A DNA stretch of 64,000 bases from Pseudoalteromonas nigrifaciens (lineage in GTDB: Bacteria; Pseudomonadota; Gammaproteobacteria; Enterobacterales; Alteromonadaceae): the NCBI RefSeq assembly GCF_002221505.1, contig NZ_CP011036.1:3286001-3350000 (forward strand), written 5' to 3'. Every line of letters begins with the position of its first letter. Positions within the stretch are counted from its first letter, which is position 1. The translations under genes were made by a program, and so were the position numbers. Shown here in pieces: positions 44,406 to 53,282 of this stretch. Under the pieces are notes generated by a model. The model searched no databases and was not told the origin of the DNA. It saw nothing but the letters and a program-made list of their open reading frames with translations.

Positions 44406-44987
44406 ATGTCTAACTTTAAAGAACTTCGTATTCAAGATATTTCTCATGGCGTTATTGCTAACACGTTTGCTGTTGAACAACCGCTTATTGATTTAACCTC
44501 TCCTGCTATTAAAATGATTAATAACTTTACGAATAAAATACCAGTGCGTGCATCATTCGATACAACCATTGAGCAAGCGCTAAAACAACTTAGTGTGCAA
44601 CCTTCAAACTTTATTTTAGTCACCGACGAGCAGCATAAGCTAATAGGCATTGTTTCGAGTGCAGACTTACAAAGCTCAAAAACAATGATAATAGCCCAGC
44701 GTATAGGCTTGCCGCGCAGCGAAGTTAACTTACACCACTTAATGACCCCGTTAACTAATTTACTCGGTGTAAGCATGCAAAGCTTAAGCTACGCATGTAT
44801 TGGCGATGCACTACAAACAATGGAGCACCGTGGCGCTATGTTTTTATTAGTGACTACTGCTAATAATGAAATATGTGGCTTAATTTCAGCTCGCGAAATT
44901 GCCAAAACACTGCAAATACCTGTGCACATAACCCCTATTGCTAACTCATTTAGTGAAGTACTAGAGAGCGTAGATCACCCCCATTAA
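44406..44987 (+). CDS. CBS-domain protein
   Basis: This 193-residue protein consists of a short N-terminal extension and two tandem CBS motifs (about residues 35-95 and 105-180). Seen are VRASFDTTIEQALKQLSVQPSNFILVTDEQHKLIGIVSSADLQ in the first and LSYACIGDALQTMEHRGAMFLLVTTANNEICGLISAREIA in the second. CBS pairs bind adenine nucleotides and act as energy sensors. The start at ATG 44406 has AAGGTGA 6 bases upstream. No catalytic domain is attached, so the partner protein is unknown. A strong terminator follows. Confidence 0.82.
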   Translation: MSNFKELRIQDISHGVIANTFAVEQPLIDLTSPAIKMINNFTNKIPVRASFDTTIEQALKQLSVQPSNFILVTDEQHKLIGIVSSADLQSSKTMIIAQRIGLPRSEVNLHHLMTPLTNLLGVSMQSLSYACIGDALQTMEHRGAMFLLVTTANNEICGLISAREIAKTLQIPVHITPIANSFSEVLESVDHPH

Positions 44988-45028
44988 AGCGCTTTACAAC
45001 AATTAAAGTTATCGCTTTGATTGTTACA

Positions 45029-45070
45029 TCTTAAAGCAAGCAAAATAGCTTGCTTTAAGACCTTTTTATT
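45029..45070 (+). terminator. Terminator of the CBS-domain gene
   Basis: TCTTAAAGCAAGC (45029-45041) and GCTTGCTTTAAGA (45048-45060) form a perfect 13-bp stem with a 6-base loop. It is followed by CCTTTTTATT, giving a strong terminator 41 bases after the stop. Confidence 0.85.
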
Positions 45071-45090
45071 ACCCCCCCCTGTGATATTAT
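45063..45090 (+). promoter_or_regulatory. Predicted tex promoter with extended -10 and C8 spacer tract
   Basis: TGATATTAT (45082-45090) contains an extended -10 (TGN plus TATTAT). TTTTTA (45063-45068) is a weak -35 with 16-base spacing. The spacer holds a run of eight C (45072-45079). Transcription would begin near 45097, giving a leader of about 60 bases before tex. Confidence 0.5.
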
Positions 45091-45106
45091 TCAAGCAATT
45101 GACCCG

Positions 45107-45141
45107 CCAGTTAAGTTAATTTAACTGGTCTTATTTTTGTT
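45107..45141 (+). terminator. Terminator-like hairpin in the tex leader
   Basis: CCAGTTAA (45107-45114) and TTAACTGG (45121-45128) form an 8-bp stem with a 6-base loop, followed by TCTTATTTTTGTTTT. The structure lies only 16 bases before the tex ATG and downstream of the predicted promoter. It resembles an intrinsic terminator or attenuator. Confidence 0.6.
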
Positions 45142-45156
45142 TTATAAGGTTTTTGC

Positions 45157-47481
45157 ATGAGCGATATCTCTGCACGTTTAGCCAGTGAGTTAAACGCACA
45201 ACAGCAACAAGTTGTTGCAGCAACAAAGTTACTTGATGAAGGCGCAACGGTTCCTTTTATTGCCCGTTACAGAAAAGAAGTAACCGGCGGACTAGACGAC
45301 ACGCAACTGCGGTTGTTAGAGCAAAGGTTGTCGTATTTACGAGAGCTTGAAGAGCGCCGTAGCTTTATTTTATCAACTATAGAGTCACAAAAAAAACTAA
45401 CTGCAGCGCTAAGCGCCGATATTAATGCTGCACAAAGTAAAACTGAGCTTGAAGATTTATACCTGCCTTATAAAGCAAAGCGTCGTACCAAAGGGCAAAT
45501 AGCAATAGAGGCGGGATTAGAGCCGCTTGCCAATGCACTATTTAATGATGCCAACCTAGATCCAGAGCAGCAAGCTGAGCAGTTTGTAAGTGCCGATAAA
45601 GGCATAGCAGATACAAAATCAGCCCTTGAAGGTGCTAAGTTTATTTTAATGGAGCGTTTTGCCGAAGACGCCAAGTTACTCGCGAAGTTCAGAAGCTACA
45701 TTAGTCAAAATGGGGTTATTGAAAGCAGCTTAATTAAAGGCCAAGAACAAGCTGGCGCTAAATATCGTGACTACTTTGAGCATCAAGAGGCTCTTAAAAA
45801 AGTACCTTCGCACCGTGCGCTTGCTATGCTTAGAGCCCGTAATGAAGGCATTTTACAGCTTAATATTAATCCTGAACCAAGCTCAGAAAATTCAGCGCAA
45901 CTTTGTGCTCAAATGATAGCTGATCATTATCGCTTAGATATTAAAAACCAAGCAGCTAGCAGCTGGCTATTAACTGTGGTGCAGTGGACGTGGAAAATTA
46001 AACTAGGCTTACACTTAGAAAATGAATTTTTAGCGGCTATGCGCGAAAAAGCCGAAACCGGTGCAATTGATGTATTTGCTAAAAACTTAAAAGACCTACT
46101 CATGGCCGCACCAGCTGGCCCGCGTACTACTCTAGGGCTCGATCCTGGTCTACGTACCGGTTGTAAAATTGCGATTGTAGATAGCACTGGCAAACTTTTA
46201 ACCACACAAACTATTTTCCCACATGCGCCACAAAATCACTGGGAAAAATCTGTACGCACCTTAGAACTACTTTGTCGTCAACATAAGGTTGAGCTTATTG
46301 CGATTGGTAATGGCACCGCGTCTCGCGAGTCTGATAAGTTAATTGCTGAACTAATGAAAGCTAATGCCGAGCTTAAACTTAATAAAATTATGGTTAGCGA
46401 AGCGGGTGCATCGGTCTATTCTGCCTCAGAACTTGCTGCTAATGAATTTCCTAATTTAGACGTTTCTCTAAGAGGCGCGGTTTCTATTGCCCGTCGTTTA
46501 CAAGACCCTCTAGCTGAGCTGGTTAAAATTGAGCCTAAAGCCATAGGTGTAGGTCAATATCAGCACGATGTATCGCAAAGCCAATTAGGGCAAAGCCTGA
46601 TCTCAGTAGTAGAAGACTGTGTAAACTCTGTAGGCGTAGATTTAAATATGGCCTCGGTGCCATTACTAACCCGCGTTTCTGGTTTAAACAAAACCTTAGC
46701 GCAAAATATTGTTAACTACCGCGATGCTAATGGTTCGTTTGCAAAACGCAGTGAGCTTAAAAAAGTAGAGCGTTTAGGGCCAAAAGCGTTTGAACAAGCC
46801 GCAGGGTTTTTACGTATTAACAACGGCAGCGATCCGCTAGATAACTCATCTGTTCACCCTGAGGCTTACCCTGTTGTTAAGCGTATTTGTGAGCACAATA
46901 GCATTGATGTAAATAGCTTAATGGGTAACAGCGACTTTTTAAATAAGTTAGCCGCTAACGACTACATTGACGATAAATTTGGTTTACCTACCGTTACCGA
47001 TATTATTAGCGAGCTTGATAAGCCAGGGCGCGATCCTCGCCCTGAGTTTAAAACTGCTGAATTTAAAGCCGGCGTAGAAAAAATAAGCGATCTAAAACCA
47101 GGAATGATTTTAGAAGGTGTTGTATCTAACGTTGCTAATTTTGGTGCTTTTGTTGATGTAGGTGTACATCAAGATGGTTTAGTACATATTTCATCAATTA
47201 CTAATAAGTTTATCTCTGATCCGCGTGAAGTTGTTAAAGCCGGTGACATTGTAAAAGTTAAAGTAGTTGAAGTTGATGCCGCACGTAAACGCATTAGCTT
47301 TACCATGCGCCTAGATGACGACATTGATACCAGTAATAAGCCAGCAGCTCCTGCTGCGCAAAAGCCACGCACTAACAACAACTCACAGCCAAGAGCTGCT
47401 AAGCCAAAGCGTGATAATGGTAATGCGCTAATGGGCAATGCGTTTGCTGATGCATTTGCTAACGCTAAACTGAAAAAGTAA
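45157..47481 (+). CDS. tex: Tex-family RNA-binding transcription accessory protein
   Basis: Tex (774 residues) is a nucleic-acid-binding protein that influences transcription and RNA processing. The N-terminal helical region has [25 protein letters not shown] YqgF/RNase H-like domain follows ([19 protein letters not shown], then [16 protein letters not shown]). Helix-hairpin-helix motifs are seen in [19 protein letters not shown] and [16 protein letters not shown]. An S1 domain lies near residues 648-720 ([34 protein letters not shown]), followed by a basic tail. Domain order and length are fully standard. It ends with a clear terminator. Confidence 0.96.
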   Translation: MSDISARLASELNAQQQQVVAATKLLDEGATVPFIARYRKEVTGGLDDTQLRLLEQRLSYLRELEERRSFILSTIESQKKLTAALSADINAAQSKTELEDLYLPYKAKRRTKGQIAIEAGLEPLANALFNDANLDPEQQAEQFVSADKGIADTKSALEGAKFILMERFAEDAKLLAKFRSYISQNGVIESSLIKGQEQAGAKYRDYFEHQEALKKVPSHRALAMLRARNEGILQLNINPEPSSENSAQLCAQMIADHYRLDIKNQAASSWLLTVVQWTWKIKLGLHLENEFLAAMREKAETGAIDVFAKNLKDLLMAAPAGPRTTLGLDPGLRTGCKIAIVDSTGKLLTTQTIFPHAPQNHWEKSVRTLELLCRQHKVELIAIGNGTASRESDKLIAELMKANAELKLNKIMVSEAGASVYSASELAANEFPNLDVSLRGAVSIARRLQDPLAELVKIEPKAIGVGQYQHDVSQSQLGQSLISVVEDCVNSVGVDLNMASVPLLTRVSGLNKTLAQNIVNYRDANGSFAKRSELKKVERLGPKAFEQAAGFLRINNGSDPLDNSSVHPEAYPVVKRICEHNSIDVNSLMGNSDFLNKLAANDYIDDKFGLPTVTDIISELDKPGRDPRPEFKTAEFKAGVEKISDLKPGMILEGVVSNVANFGAFVDVGVHQDGLVHISSITNKFISDPREVVKAGDIVKVKVVEVDAARKRISFTMRLDDDIDTSNKPAAPAAQKPRTNNNSQPRAAKPKRDNGNALMGNAFADAFANAKLKK

Positions 47482-47518
47482 TACTTATATAGCTCCGAAT
47501 AAATCTAGCTAAAAATAA

Positions 47519-47541
47519 AAAACCGCGTTAGCGGTTTTTTT
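47519..47541 (+). terminator. Terminator of tex
   Basis: AAACCGC-GTTA-GCGGTTT followed by TTTT: a 7-bp stem with a GTTA loop and a T-run, 37 bases after the stop codon. Confidence 0.9.
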
Positions 47542-47633
47542 ATTTGGGTATTTTGATAAAAGCTTTAAGCTCAGTATTGCTTAAGCTACATAACTAACCT
47601 GATCTCCGGATAATAAACCTATCTCAAGCAGTT

Positions 47634-47714
47634 ATTTTCAGCGCTAACTGCGTTGAATTTACTTGCAATAGGCCAGCTATTGACGCGTAAACTCGCCTTA
47701 TTTTCACTGAAAAT
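47634..47714. repeat. 81-base nested palindromic element (REP/MITE-like)
   Basis: The ends are an exact inverted repeat: ATTTTCAG (47634-47641) and CTGAAAAT (47707-47714). Inside are TTTAC (47658-47662) with GTAAA (47687-47691) and CAATAG (47666-47671) with CTATTG (47677-47682), giving a hairpin around GCCAG. Such layouts are typical of dispersed intergenic repeats in Alteromonadales. No second copy is in the window. Confidence 0.55.
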
Positions 47715-47793
47715 CTCTGGCTAGAGAAAATAAAGTTAAATATAATTATAAATTCAATACGTTAGTAAATCTCTTAACCAGAGTTCAGGTTAA

Positions 47794-48666
47794 CTATATT
47801 TGCGCTGAAAAACCGCTGTTGCTTGCGGGCGATGTCGCCATTTGATAAAAATTAGCAATGCGCCCAGCGCGTGCTTCAACTTGTGTATCGCGCGTTTGCT
47901 CTGCACTTTTTGCTGTTTTTTCTTCACTGCTATCATTACTTGAAAGTGAAGCGGCTGCTTTACTTGTTGTTTTTTCGTCTTCATTACTTTTTGGGCTTGC
48001 AAGTTCAGCCTGTGCGGTGGCTATTTTTTGCGTGGCATCGGCAGCAATTGCTCTATCTGCACCCGATGGTTGAGCTGGGGCAAGTGCTGCTGCACGTACT
48101 GTTTGCATTTTTTCTATGGTTGCTTGTGGATCGCCACTTATAGCCCCCACATCTATTTGCACTTCGCCACCCACAGCGTAAGCGTAATTAGTGCCATCTG
48201 GGCCACGCTGATACTCATAACTAGGCGAGCCCGCATGTTGCCCACCCACTGCTGCATGCGCTTGTTCGTGCACACGCACTTCGGTATCACGCGCTTTAAG
48301 CTCTTTAATTTGTAGTTCTTGTTGCGCTAACTGCTGCTCTTCTTTTGCTGCTTCTTGTTCTGTTGTTTGGTTTTTTTCTTGCTCGTTTTCTTGCTCAGCA
48401 TTATCTGAATTGCCTGAACTTTCGTCACGTGCCTCAACAGACTTTTCACCGGCCAGTTTTCCTTTCGCGTCGTAAGTAGCTGGGTCACTGTTACCCGGTA
48501 ATTTAGCTTTTTCGGCATCACTTTGGGCTTTATTTTCGGTGCTACTAGCCGTACTTGATGCTGGCGGGGGAATAACTTCTCGCAACTGATTATCACGCCG
48601 TGCAGTTTCGGTATAAACATTTGCGGTGTTTATATTAATAGACGGGAATGGCGTGACAATATTCAT
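47794..48666 (-). CDS. SprA-related putative metalloprotease
   Basis: This 290-residue protein belongs to the SprA-related (CJM1_0395-like) family of putative metalloproteases. The long N-terminal half is low complexity: Ser/Ala/Glu/Gln-rich, with coiled-coil potential at residues 90-125. The conserved core has RVHEQAHAAVGGQHAGSPSYEYQRGPDG with an HExxH-type motif (His133, Glu134, His137). YAVGGEVQIDVGAISGDPQATI follows. The C-terminal tail is again Ala/Ser/Lys-rich. Enzymatic activity has not been shown as far as I know. It starts 5 bases after the small rod/hook-like gene and forms an operon with it. Confidence 0.8.
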   Translation of the reverse strand: MNIVTPFPSININTANVYTETARRDNQLREVIPPPASSTASSTENKAQSDAEKAKLPGNSDPATYDAKGKLAGEKSVEARDESSGNSDNAEQENEQEKNQTTEQEAAKEEQQLAQQELQIKELKARDTEVRVHEQAHAAVGGQHAGSPSYEYQRGPDGTNYAYAVGGEVQIDVGAISGDPQATIEKMQTVRAAALAPAQPSGADRAIAADATQKIATAQAELASPKSNEDEKTTSKAAASLSSNDSSEEKTAKSAEQTRDTQVEARAGRIANFYQMATSPASNSGFSAQI

Positions 48667-48671
48667 AATAT

Positions 48672-48980
48672 TTAAACGTTTATATCAATTAATGTGCCGA
48701 GCACATCATCGGCAGTTTGAATCGATTGCGTATTCGCTTTAGCGTTAAACTCTTCAACTTTTAAGTTTACCAAAGCTTCATCAATACGGGCAGGTTTTGC
48801 TACTGGCGCAGTAACCGCTTCTTCTGAGCGAGCAGCCGTAAGTTGGCGCTGCTGTGCTAGTTGCGCATCGTCTTGTTGTTCAATACTGGCACGGTTAATT
48901 TCTGCGCTGGCTCTTTCAATTCCTTGGCTAGCTCGGTTAAACCCTTCTAGGCCACTATTAAATGCAGATCCTATTGGCAT
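48672..48980 (-). CDS. Small protein with ends resembling flagellar rod/hook proteins
   Basis: This 102-residue protein has no family I can name with certainty. The N-terminus (GSAFNSGLEGFNRASQGIERASAEINRAS) resembles the N-terminal helix of flagellar rod/hook proteins. The C-terminus (FNAKANTQSIQTADDVLGTLIDINV) resembles their C-terminal helix, the part that packs in the axial core. A Gln/Ala-rich middle joins the two, without the usual globular domains. It precedes the SprA-related gene by 5 bases. The similarity is read by eye and needs a profile search. The start is supported by GGAG 6 bases upstream. Confidence 0.6.
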   Translation of the reverse strand: MPIGSAFNSGLEGFNRASQGIERASAEINRASIEQQDDAQLAQQRQLTAARSEEAVTAPVAKPARIDEALVNLKVEEFNAKANTQSIQTADDVLGTLIDINV

Positions 48981-49070
48981 ATTAAATCTCCATTAAAATA
49001 AATATTGTTTAATTATCGCTCAACTAATGCGCAAAATAAAGCTTTAACCAGCGCTATTCGTCGCTCTATT

Positions 49071-49808
49071 TTAAAGCATTGATTTAACGGCAGATATAAA
49101 TTCATTTTTATGAGAAATAAAAGGAGCATGTGACGCTTTATCTAATACTTCATACTCAAACTCAGTATTAAGTGCTGCCATTTGGGCAATTGCTCTATAA
49201 GGAACAAGTGCATCTAAACGACCAAATATAGCGCTTATAGGCACAGGGCAATGAGTAAATAGCGCTCGTAAATCTTCATTTTGTAAAATATCTAAACCCG
49301 CAGTCAAAGCCTCATTTTCAGGGGCTTTATATTGATTTAGCAATTGTTTAAGTTGTTTTACGTCATCACGAGCCGATTCGCTGCCCATTGCCTGAATAGC
49401 TAAAAATCGCTCTATGGTTTTTTCACCATGATTAACAAGCTGCTCTTTAAATTGCGTTAAAACCTGTGCTTTTATACCCGGCCACGGCGCTTGCTCTGCA
49501 AAAAAGGGGCTAGCAGCAACAAGTATCACTTTAGCTACTTTTTCGGGCCAATGTTTAGCAATATATAGTGCAAATAACCCACCTAAAGACCAACCCATTA
49601 AAATAGAGTGTGGTTTTAACTGCTCACTTAAAAGTGCTGCAGCGCTGTGTAAGGTATAAGGGTTTGGGCATGTTTTACTACTACCGTAGCCAGGTAAATC
49701 AATACTGCGTACGTTGTTATTATGAATAAATGCTAGCTCTGGCTGCACTAATTGCCATACACCTTTGTTCATACCCCAACCATGTAGTAACACTAATTCA
49801 TTTTGCAT
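49071..49808 (-). CDS. bioH: Pimeloyl-ACP methyl ester esterase BioH
   Basis: BioH removes the methyl group from pimeloyl-ACP methyl ester to end pimelate synthesis for biotin. This 245-residue alpha/beta hydrolase has the oxyanion region VLLHGWGMN and the nucleophile elbow GWSLGG with Ser74. The acid lies in FGRLDALVP and the His in KASHAPFISH. The ATG at 49808 is preferred over an in-frame TTG 3 codons upstream. It is divergent from comF, an arrangement frequent in gammaproteobacteria (bioH-comF-nfuA). Confidence 0.93.
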   Translation of the reverse strand: MQNELVLLHGWGMNKGVWQLVQPELAFIHNNNVRSIDLPGYGSSKTCPNPYTLHSAAALLSEQLKPHSILMGWSLGGLFALYIAKHWPEKVAKVILVAASPFFAEQAPWPGIKAQVLTQFKEQLVNHGEKTIERFLAIQAMGSESARDDVKQLKQLLNQYKAPENEALTAGLDILQNEDLRALFTHCPVPISAIFGRLDALVPYRAIAQMAALNTEFEYEVLDKASHAPFISHKNEFISAVKSML

Positions 49809-49882
49809 ATTTGCCAAACCTTAACCAAACTGAAGTTTATAATAGCGTTTAACTAGGCGATTGTAATGAGTATATTTATCCG

Positions 49883-50560
49883 ATGAAGCACGCATTTATA
49901 AATTGGCTGTTTGAGTCGCATTGCGTACTTTGCCAAGGCCCAGTCCCAGCCGCGCTGGGCTTGTGTGAGTATTGCTTAGAAGATTTACCATTATTTGATT
50001 TAAGCGAGCAAAAAAACTTGCTATATCGCCCTGATATTATTGAAATGTTTCCTAACTGCGAATTTGATAAGTTATTTTCCTGTGCGTTTTACCAGCCCCC
50101 TTTTGAGCAATGGCTGAAGCAACTTAAGTTTAATAATCAAATACATTATAAAAATGCATTACAACAAGTTATTACTAAACAATTGAGTACTTTTTTTACT
50201 CCTGATTACCCGCTGCCCGATACCTTTATTATATTACCACTGCATAAAAGTCGATTTTTTCAGCGCGGTTTTAATCAAGTAACACAAGTATGGCAACCGT
50301 GTTTATCATCTTTTAATTTACTTAGTGATTCGCTGTTACGTAATAAAAAAACGCACGCACAATCTAAGCTAACTAAAGCTAAGCGGGTTAAAAATTTAAA
50401 AGACGCATTTATATGTACTGCAGATATGAGTGGTAAAACGGTGGCAATTGTTGATGATATTATGACCACAGGCGCTACACTTAATGCAGCCACCCAGGCT
50501 TTAAAACAGGCAGGCGCTAAACAAGTGTGGGCTTTTACCACTTGCTTAACGCCTATTTAA
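49883..50560 (+). CDS. comF: ComF family protein (GntX/phosphoribosyltransferase-like)
   Basis: This 225-residue protein has an N-terminal zinc-binding motif (Cys14, Cys17, Cys28, Cys31: CVLC and CEYC) and a C-terminal phosphoribosyltransferase fold with the PRPP loop VAIVDDIMTTGATL. ComF is needed for single-strand DNA uptake in naturally competent bacteria. In E. coli the homologue GntX is named for gluconate use. The ATG at 49883 lies 74 bases from the bioH start on the other strand. Its end is 11 bases from the convergent M14 peptidase gene. Confidence 0.9.
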   Translation: MKHAFINWLFESHCVLCQGPVPAALGLCEYCLEDLPLFDLSEQKNLLYRPDIIEMFPNCEFDKLFSCAFYQPPFEQWLKQLKFNNQIHYKNALQQVITKQLSTFFTPDYPLPDTFIILPLHKSRFFQRGFNQVTQVWQPCLSSFNLLSDSLLRNKKTHAQSKLTKAKRVKNLKDAFICTADMSGKTVAIVDDIMTTGATLNAATQALKQAGAKQVWAFTTCLTPI

Positions 50561-50571
50561 AATTTTAATAG

Positions 50572-53136
50572 TTAGTCGCCACTTACCCGAAACGTGTGGC
50601 CAAAAAACAATGCGTTACTAAGTAACCTACTCGTACCGTACCAATAACCTCTAAACACCGGATCGTCGGTCATACCAATTACTGCTCCACGCCCGTAAGA
50701 GTGCGCAATTAAGCCTGCTGCGCCGGCAACTTGAGTAACATTTACAGCATCGGTAAAGCCCGCAAGTAATGGCTGCTCAGTATAGGTAAGCACATTAACA
50801 AACGGTGCCTCTGAGGTCTCCAGCAACCAAGTGCTATTTTTAAATACAGGTAGCGTATTACGTGGTAATGAAAAGGTAAGTGGGTGAGTTAAATCTACAT
50901 GGGCATTAAAAATAGCGCCTGCAATACGCTGACGCCCAGCTAAATGCTCTTTATCAGCATAGTTTAAACCGTCGGTTTTAAACGCACTGGCTACTTCTTT
51001 GCGAGACAAGTAGCTGGCTTTTAATAGTTGCTGATCCGCTAAAAATTTAGCACCGCCTTTGTGACCCCAAATAACACCGCCTTTTCTAACCCAACCTTTT
51101 ATGGCCACTTTATCAGCGTCAGATAAACCACTGTAGTTACCATGAGCCAGCACAATATGGCTGTAATTACTTAGCTCAATTGAGCCCAAACGCTCTAGCT
51201 CAACAATGGTTGGAGCAACACCCACAAAACGGTCTAGGTAGTACCACACTTCTCCAGCTTCATATTGGCTTACCCCTTTACCGCCTAACAGCAGCACTTT
51301 GGGAGCGCTAAGCACCGCCATTGAGCGTGACCCTAAATCGGCACCTTTACTGGTTAATCCTGACGTTATTGGCTTAATAGCAATGCCAAACTCATTTTGC
51401 GCCTGATTAAGTTGTGCTATCCAATCACTATTTGTTTGTAACCCTGCAGGAATAATAATACTCCCCGCTGCAAAATTTACTTCTTCGCTGTTTACTGACT
51501 TAGCCGTTAATGAATTTAATGCAACACGGGCTTTTACCCCTTGCTGCAGTAAACTATTGAGCATTTTTGGCGCCAAGGTATCATCCCACGAAAAGCCAAA
51601 TGCATACCCTTCATTAAGTTGTGCAAAGCGCGGTGTAGCGGCTTGTTGCCATGCGTTATCAGCAACTTTTAATCCCCAGCTACTGGTTACTTTAGCAAAG
51701 GGTAAATTAAATGCATGCGCTAGTGTCCAGCCAGATACATCGTAAAAAGTGTTATCGGCAAAGTTTTTTTGTTCGCTAAAAATAGCTTTAACTAAACGGT
51801 ATTGTGGCTGTGCTAAAGGCACAAAATAGCTATTGCTAGAATAAGTTTCACCACCTGCTTTTAGCTCTTTTGTTAAAGGGTAAGCGTTAATTTGGTGCTG
51901 TTGCAGTATGCTTAAAAAGTCGTTAACTCGGGTGTTATCGGCTGCACCTGCAACTACATAACCTTGAAAGCTTTCATCGGCTGCTAAATCTATCGCCTGG
52001 TTATAAAACTTAGCTTGGTAATCGAGTAAGGCTTGGCGGTTGTCTATCGCGGCTTTAAATGTTGATAAACTAGTAAGCAGCTGGTTTTTAATAGTAAAAG
52101 CAAAGCTGAGAGGCCCATTTACGGTTTCTTGAATATGCCCGCGCGAACTGGCTTGTTCAAATAAAATACCTACGCCACCATTTACGTCTGGGTAAGTTGA
52201 GCCTTTACCGTAATAAAAGTCATCAAAGCTTTCTTCGGTGAAGTATAGCGCATTATTTTCGTCTAATGTTTTAGCATGATAATTTGCAATTGCTTTAGTT
52301 AAGCTGACATTTTCATCAGGCGTAATCGGGTGTTTACGCGATGGAATACCGGGCTGAAAAAAGTAACTGCTGTTTGGCCCCATTTCATGAAAGTCGGTTA
52401 AAATATTTGGTTTCCACTGATGAAACTTTGCAATACGCGCACGCGATTCTGGGTGTTGTAGTAATAACCAGTCGCGGTTTAAGTCAAACCAGTAATGATT
52501 AGTACGGCTACTTGGCCAGCTTTCCACGTGTTCTCGGGTAACGGGGTCTGACGATAAGTTCATACCACGATTACTATTAGCCCAATTAGCAAAACGAGCT
52601 AAACCATCGGGATTAAGTGAAGGGTCGAGTAAAATAACGGTATTATTTAATAACTCATTTATTTCATTACCTTGCGCTGCGGCTAAGTAATACGCCACCA
52701 GCAATGCAGAATTACTGCCCGACGACTCATTACCATGTACGCTGTAACCCATCCATACAACACCAGGCTGCTCTGGTGATTGCGTGTTGCTAGGCGTTAA
52801 ACGCGCTAAATGGGCTTGGCGAATTTGCTCTATATTTTTTAATTTATTGGCGGCGGTAATAGTCAGCATCACTAATGGTCGCTGTTCGTGCGTGCGCCCT
52901 ATTACTTCAAAATTAATTCGATCACTTTTTTGTGCTAGTATTTCCATATAACGCACCAACTGATCGTGCCTTACATGCCACTCACCTACTTGATAACCAA
53001 GCACTTGCTCTGGAGTGGGTATACTTGGATCAAACTCAACATCCTCTGCAAAGTAGTAAGACAATGGTTTAGCTTGAGTTGAAAAACTCAGTATTGCCAC
53101 CATTATCATTAATGTTATTTTTATTATTATACGCAT
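50572..53136 (-). CDS. M14 family zinc carboxypeptidase, secreted
   Basis: This 854-residue protein has a signal peptide (cut near residue 22, STQAK) and an M14 carboxypeptidase domain. Zinc ligands are His134 and Glu137 (SVHGNES) and His250 (TDFHEMG); the catalytic Glu is Glu327 (ILFEQAS). The substrate-binding Asn/Arg region is SNRGMNLSSD. After about residue 400 comes a long C-terminal part with a glutamine-amidotransferase-like fold suggested by VLLGGKGVSQYEAGEVWYYLD and IVLAHGNYSG. The length is typical for this marine group. It probably degrades peptides in the periplasm or outside. It lies between comF and nfuA. Confidence 0.88.
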   Translation of the reverse strand: MRIIIKITLMIMVAILSFSTQAKPLSYYFAEDVEFDPSIPTPEQVLGYQVGEWHVRHDQLVRYMEILAQKSDRINFEVIGRTHEQRPLVMLTITAANKLKNIEQIRQAHLARLTPSNTQSPEQPGVVWMGYSVHGNESSGSNSALLVAYYLAAAQGNEINELLNNTVILLDPSLNPDGLARFANWANSNRGMNLSSDPVTREHVESWPSSRTNHYWFDLNRDWLLLQHPESRARIAKFHQWKPNILTDFHEMGPNSSYFFQPGIPSRKHPITPDENVSLTKAIANYHAKTLDENNALYFTEESFDDFYYGKGSTYPDVNGGVGILFEQASSRGHIQETVNGPLSFAFTIKNQLLTSLSTFKAAIDNRQALLDYQAKFYNQAIDLAADESFQGYVVAGAADNTRVNDFLSILQQHQINAYPLTKELKAGGETYSSNSYFVPLAQPQYRLVKAIFSEQKNFADNTFYDVSGWTLAHAFNLPFAKVTSSWGLKVADNAWQQAATPRFAQLNEGYAFGFSWDDTLAPKMLNSLLQQGVKARVALNSLTAKSVNSEEVNFAAGSIIIPAGLQTNSDWIAQLNQAQNEFGIAIKPITSGLTSKGADLGSRSMAVLSAPKVLLLGGKGVSQYEAGEVWYYLDRFVGVAPTIVELERLGSIELSNYSHIVLAHGNYSGLSDADKVAIKGWVRKGGVIWGHKGGAKFLADQQLLKASYLSRKEVASAFKTDGLNYADKEHLAGRQRIAGAIFNAHVDLTHPLTFSLPRNTLPVFKNSTWLLETSEAPFVNVLTYTEQPLLAGFTDAVNVTQVAGAAGLIAHSYGRGAVIGMTDDPVFRGYWYGTSRLLSNALFFGHTFRVSGD

Positions 53137-53236
53137 ATAATTTACTCATAAAATGTTTGTTGTTTGCACGCTAGCATTGCTTAAAATAGATGCCAACTTT
53201 TTACGCTCAACACTAGCCGCAACACGATGAGCGGGG

Positions 53237-53272
53237 TATGATATGCAGTATCCGAGTAATTTAGTCAAGTAT
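53237..53272 (+). promoter_or_regulatory. nfuA promoter with IscR type 1-like site
   Basis: A -10-like TATGAT is at 53237-53242. Just downstream, 53248-53272 matches the E. coli IscR type 1 consensus at about 20 of 25 positions. Key parts are TATCCGAG, an A/T core and TAGTCAAGTAT. Its place over the predicted transcription start suggests repression by holo-IscR when Fe-S clusters are plentiful. The nfuA ATG follows at 53283. Confidence 0.6.
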
Positions 53273-53282
53273 AGACGGTCTT

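Larger units (their letters stand above)
47482..47793. other. 312-base intergenic region with terminator and palindromic element
   Basis: This gap lies between tex and the convergent SprA-related gene. It contains the tex terminator (47519-47541) and the nested palindromic element (47634-47714). The remaining bases have no open reading frame or other clear structure. Confidence 0.7.

Noticed and set aside
47858-48315. Several overlapping long open frames antisense to the SprA-related gene
   Set aside because: They arise from the low-complexity, Ala/Ser/Glu-rich coding sequence on the other strand; their products are Leu/Cys/Phe-rich, mutually overlapping and without starts or ribosome binding sites.
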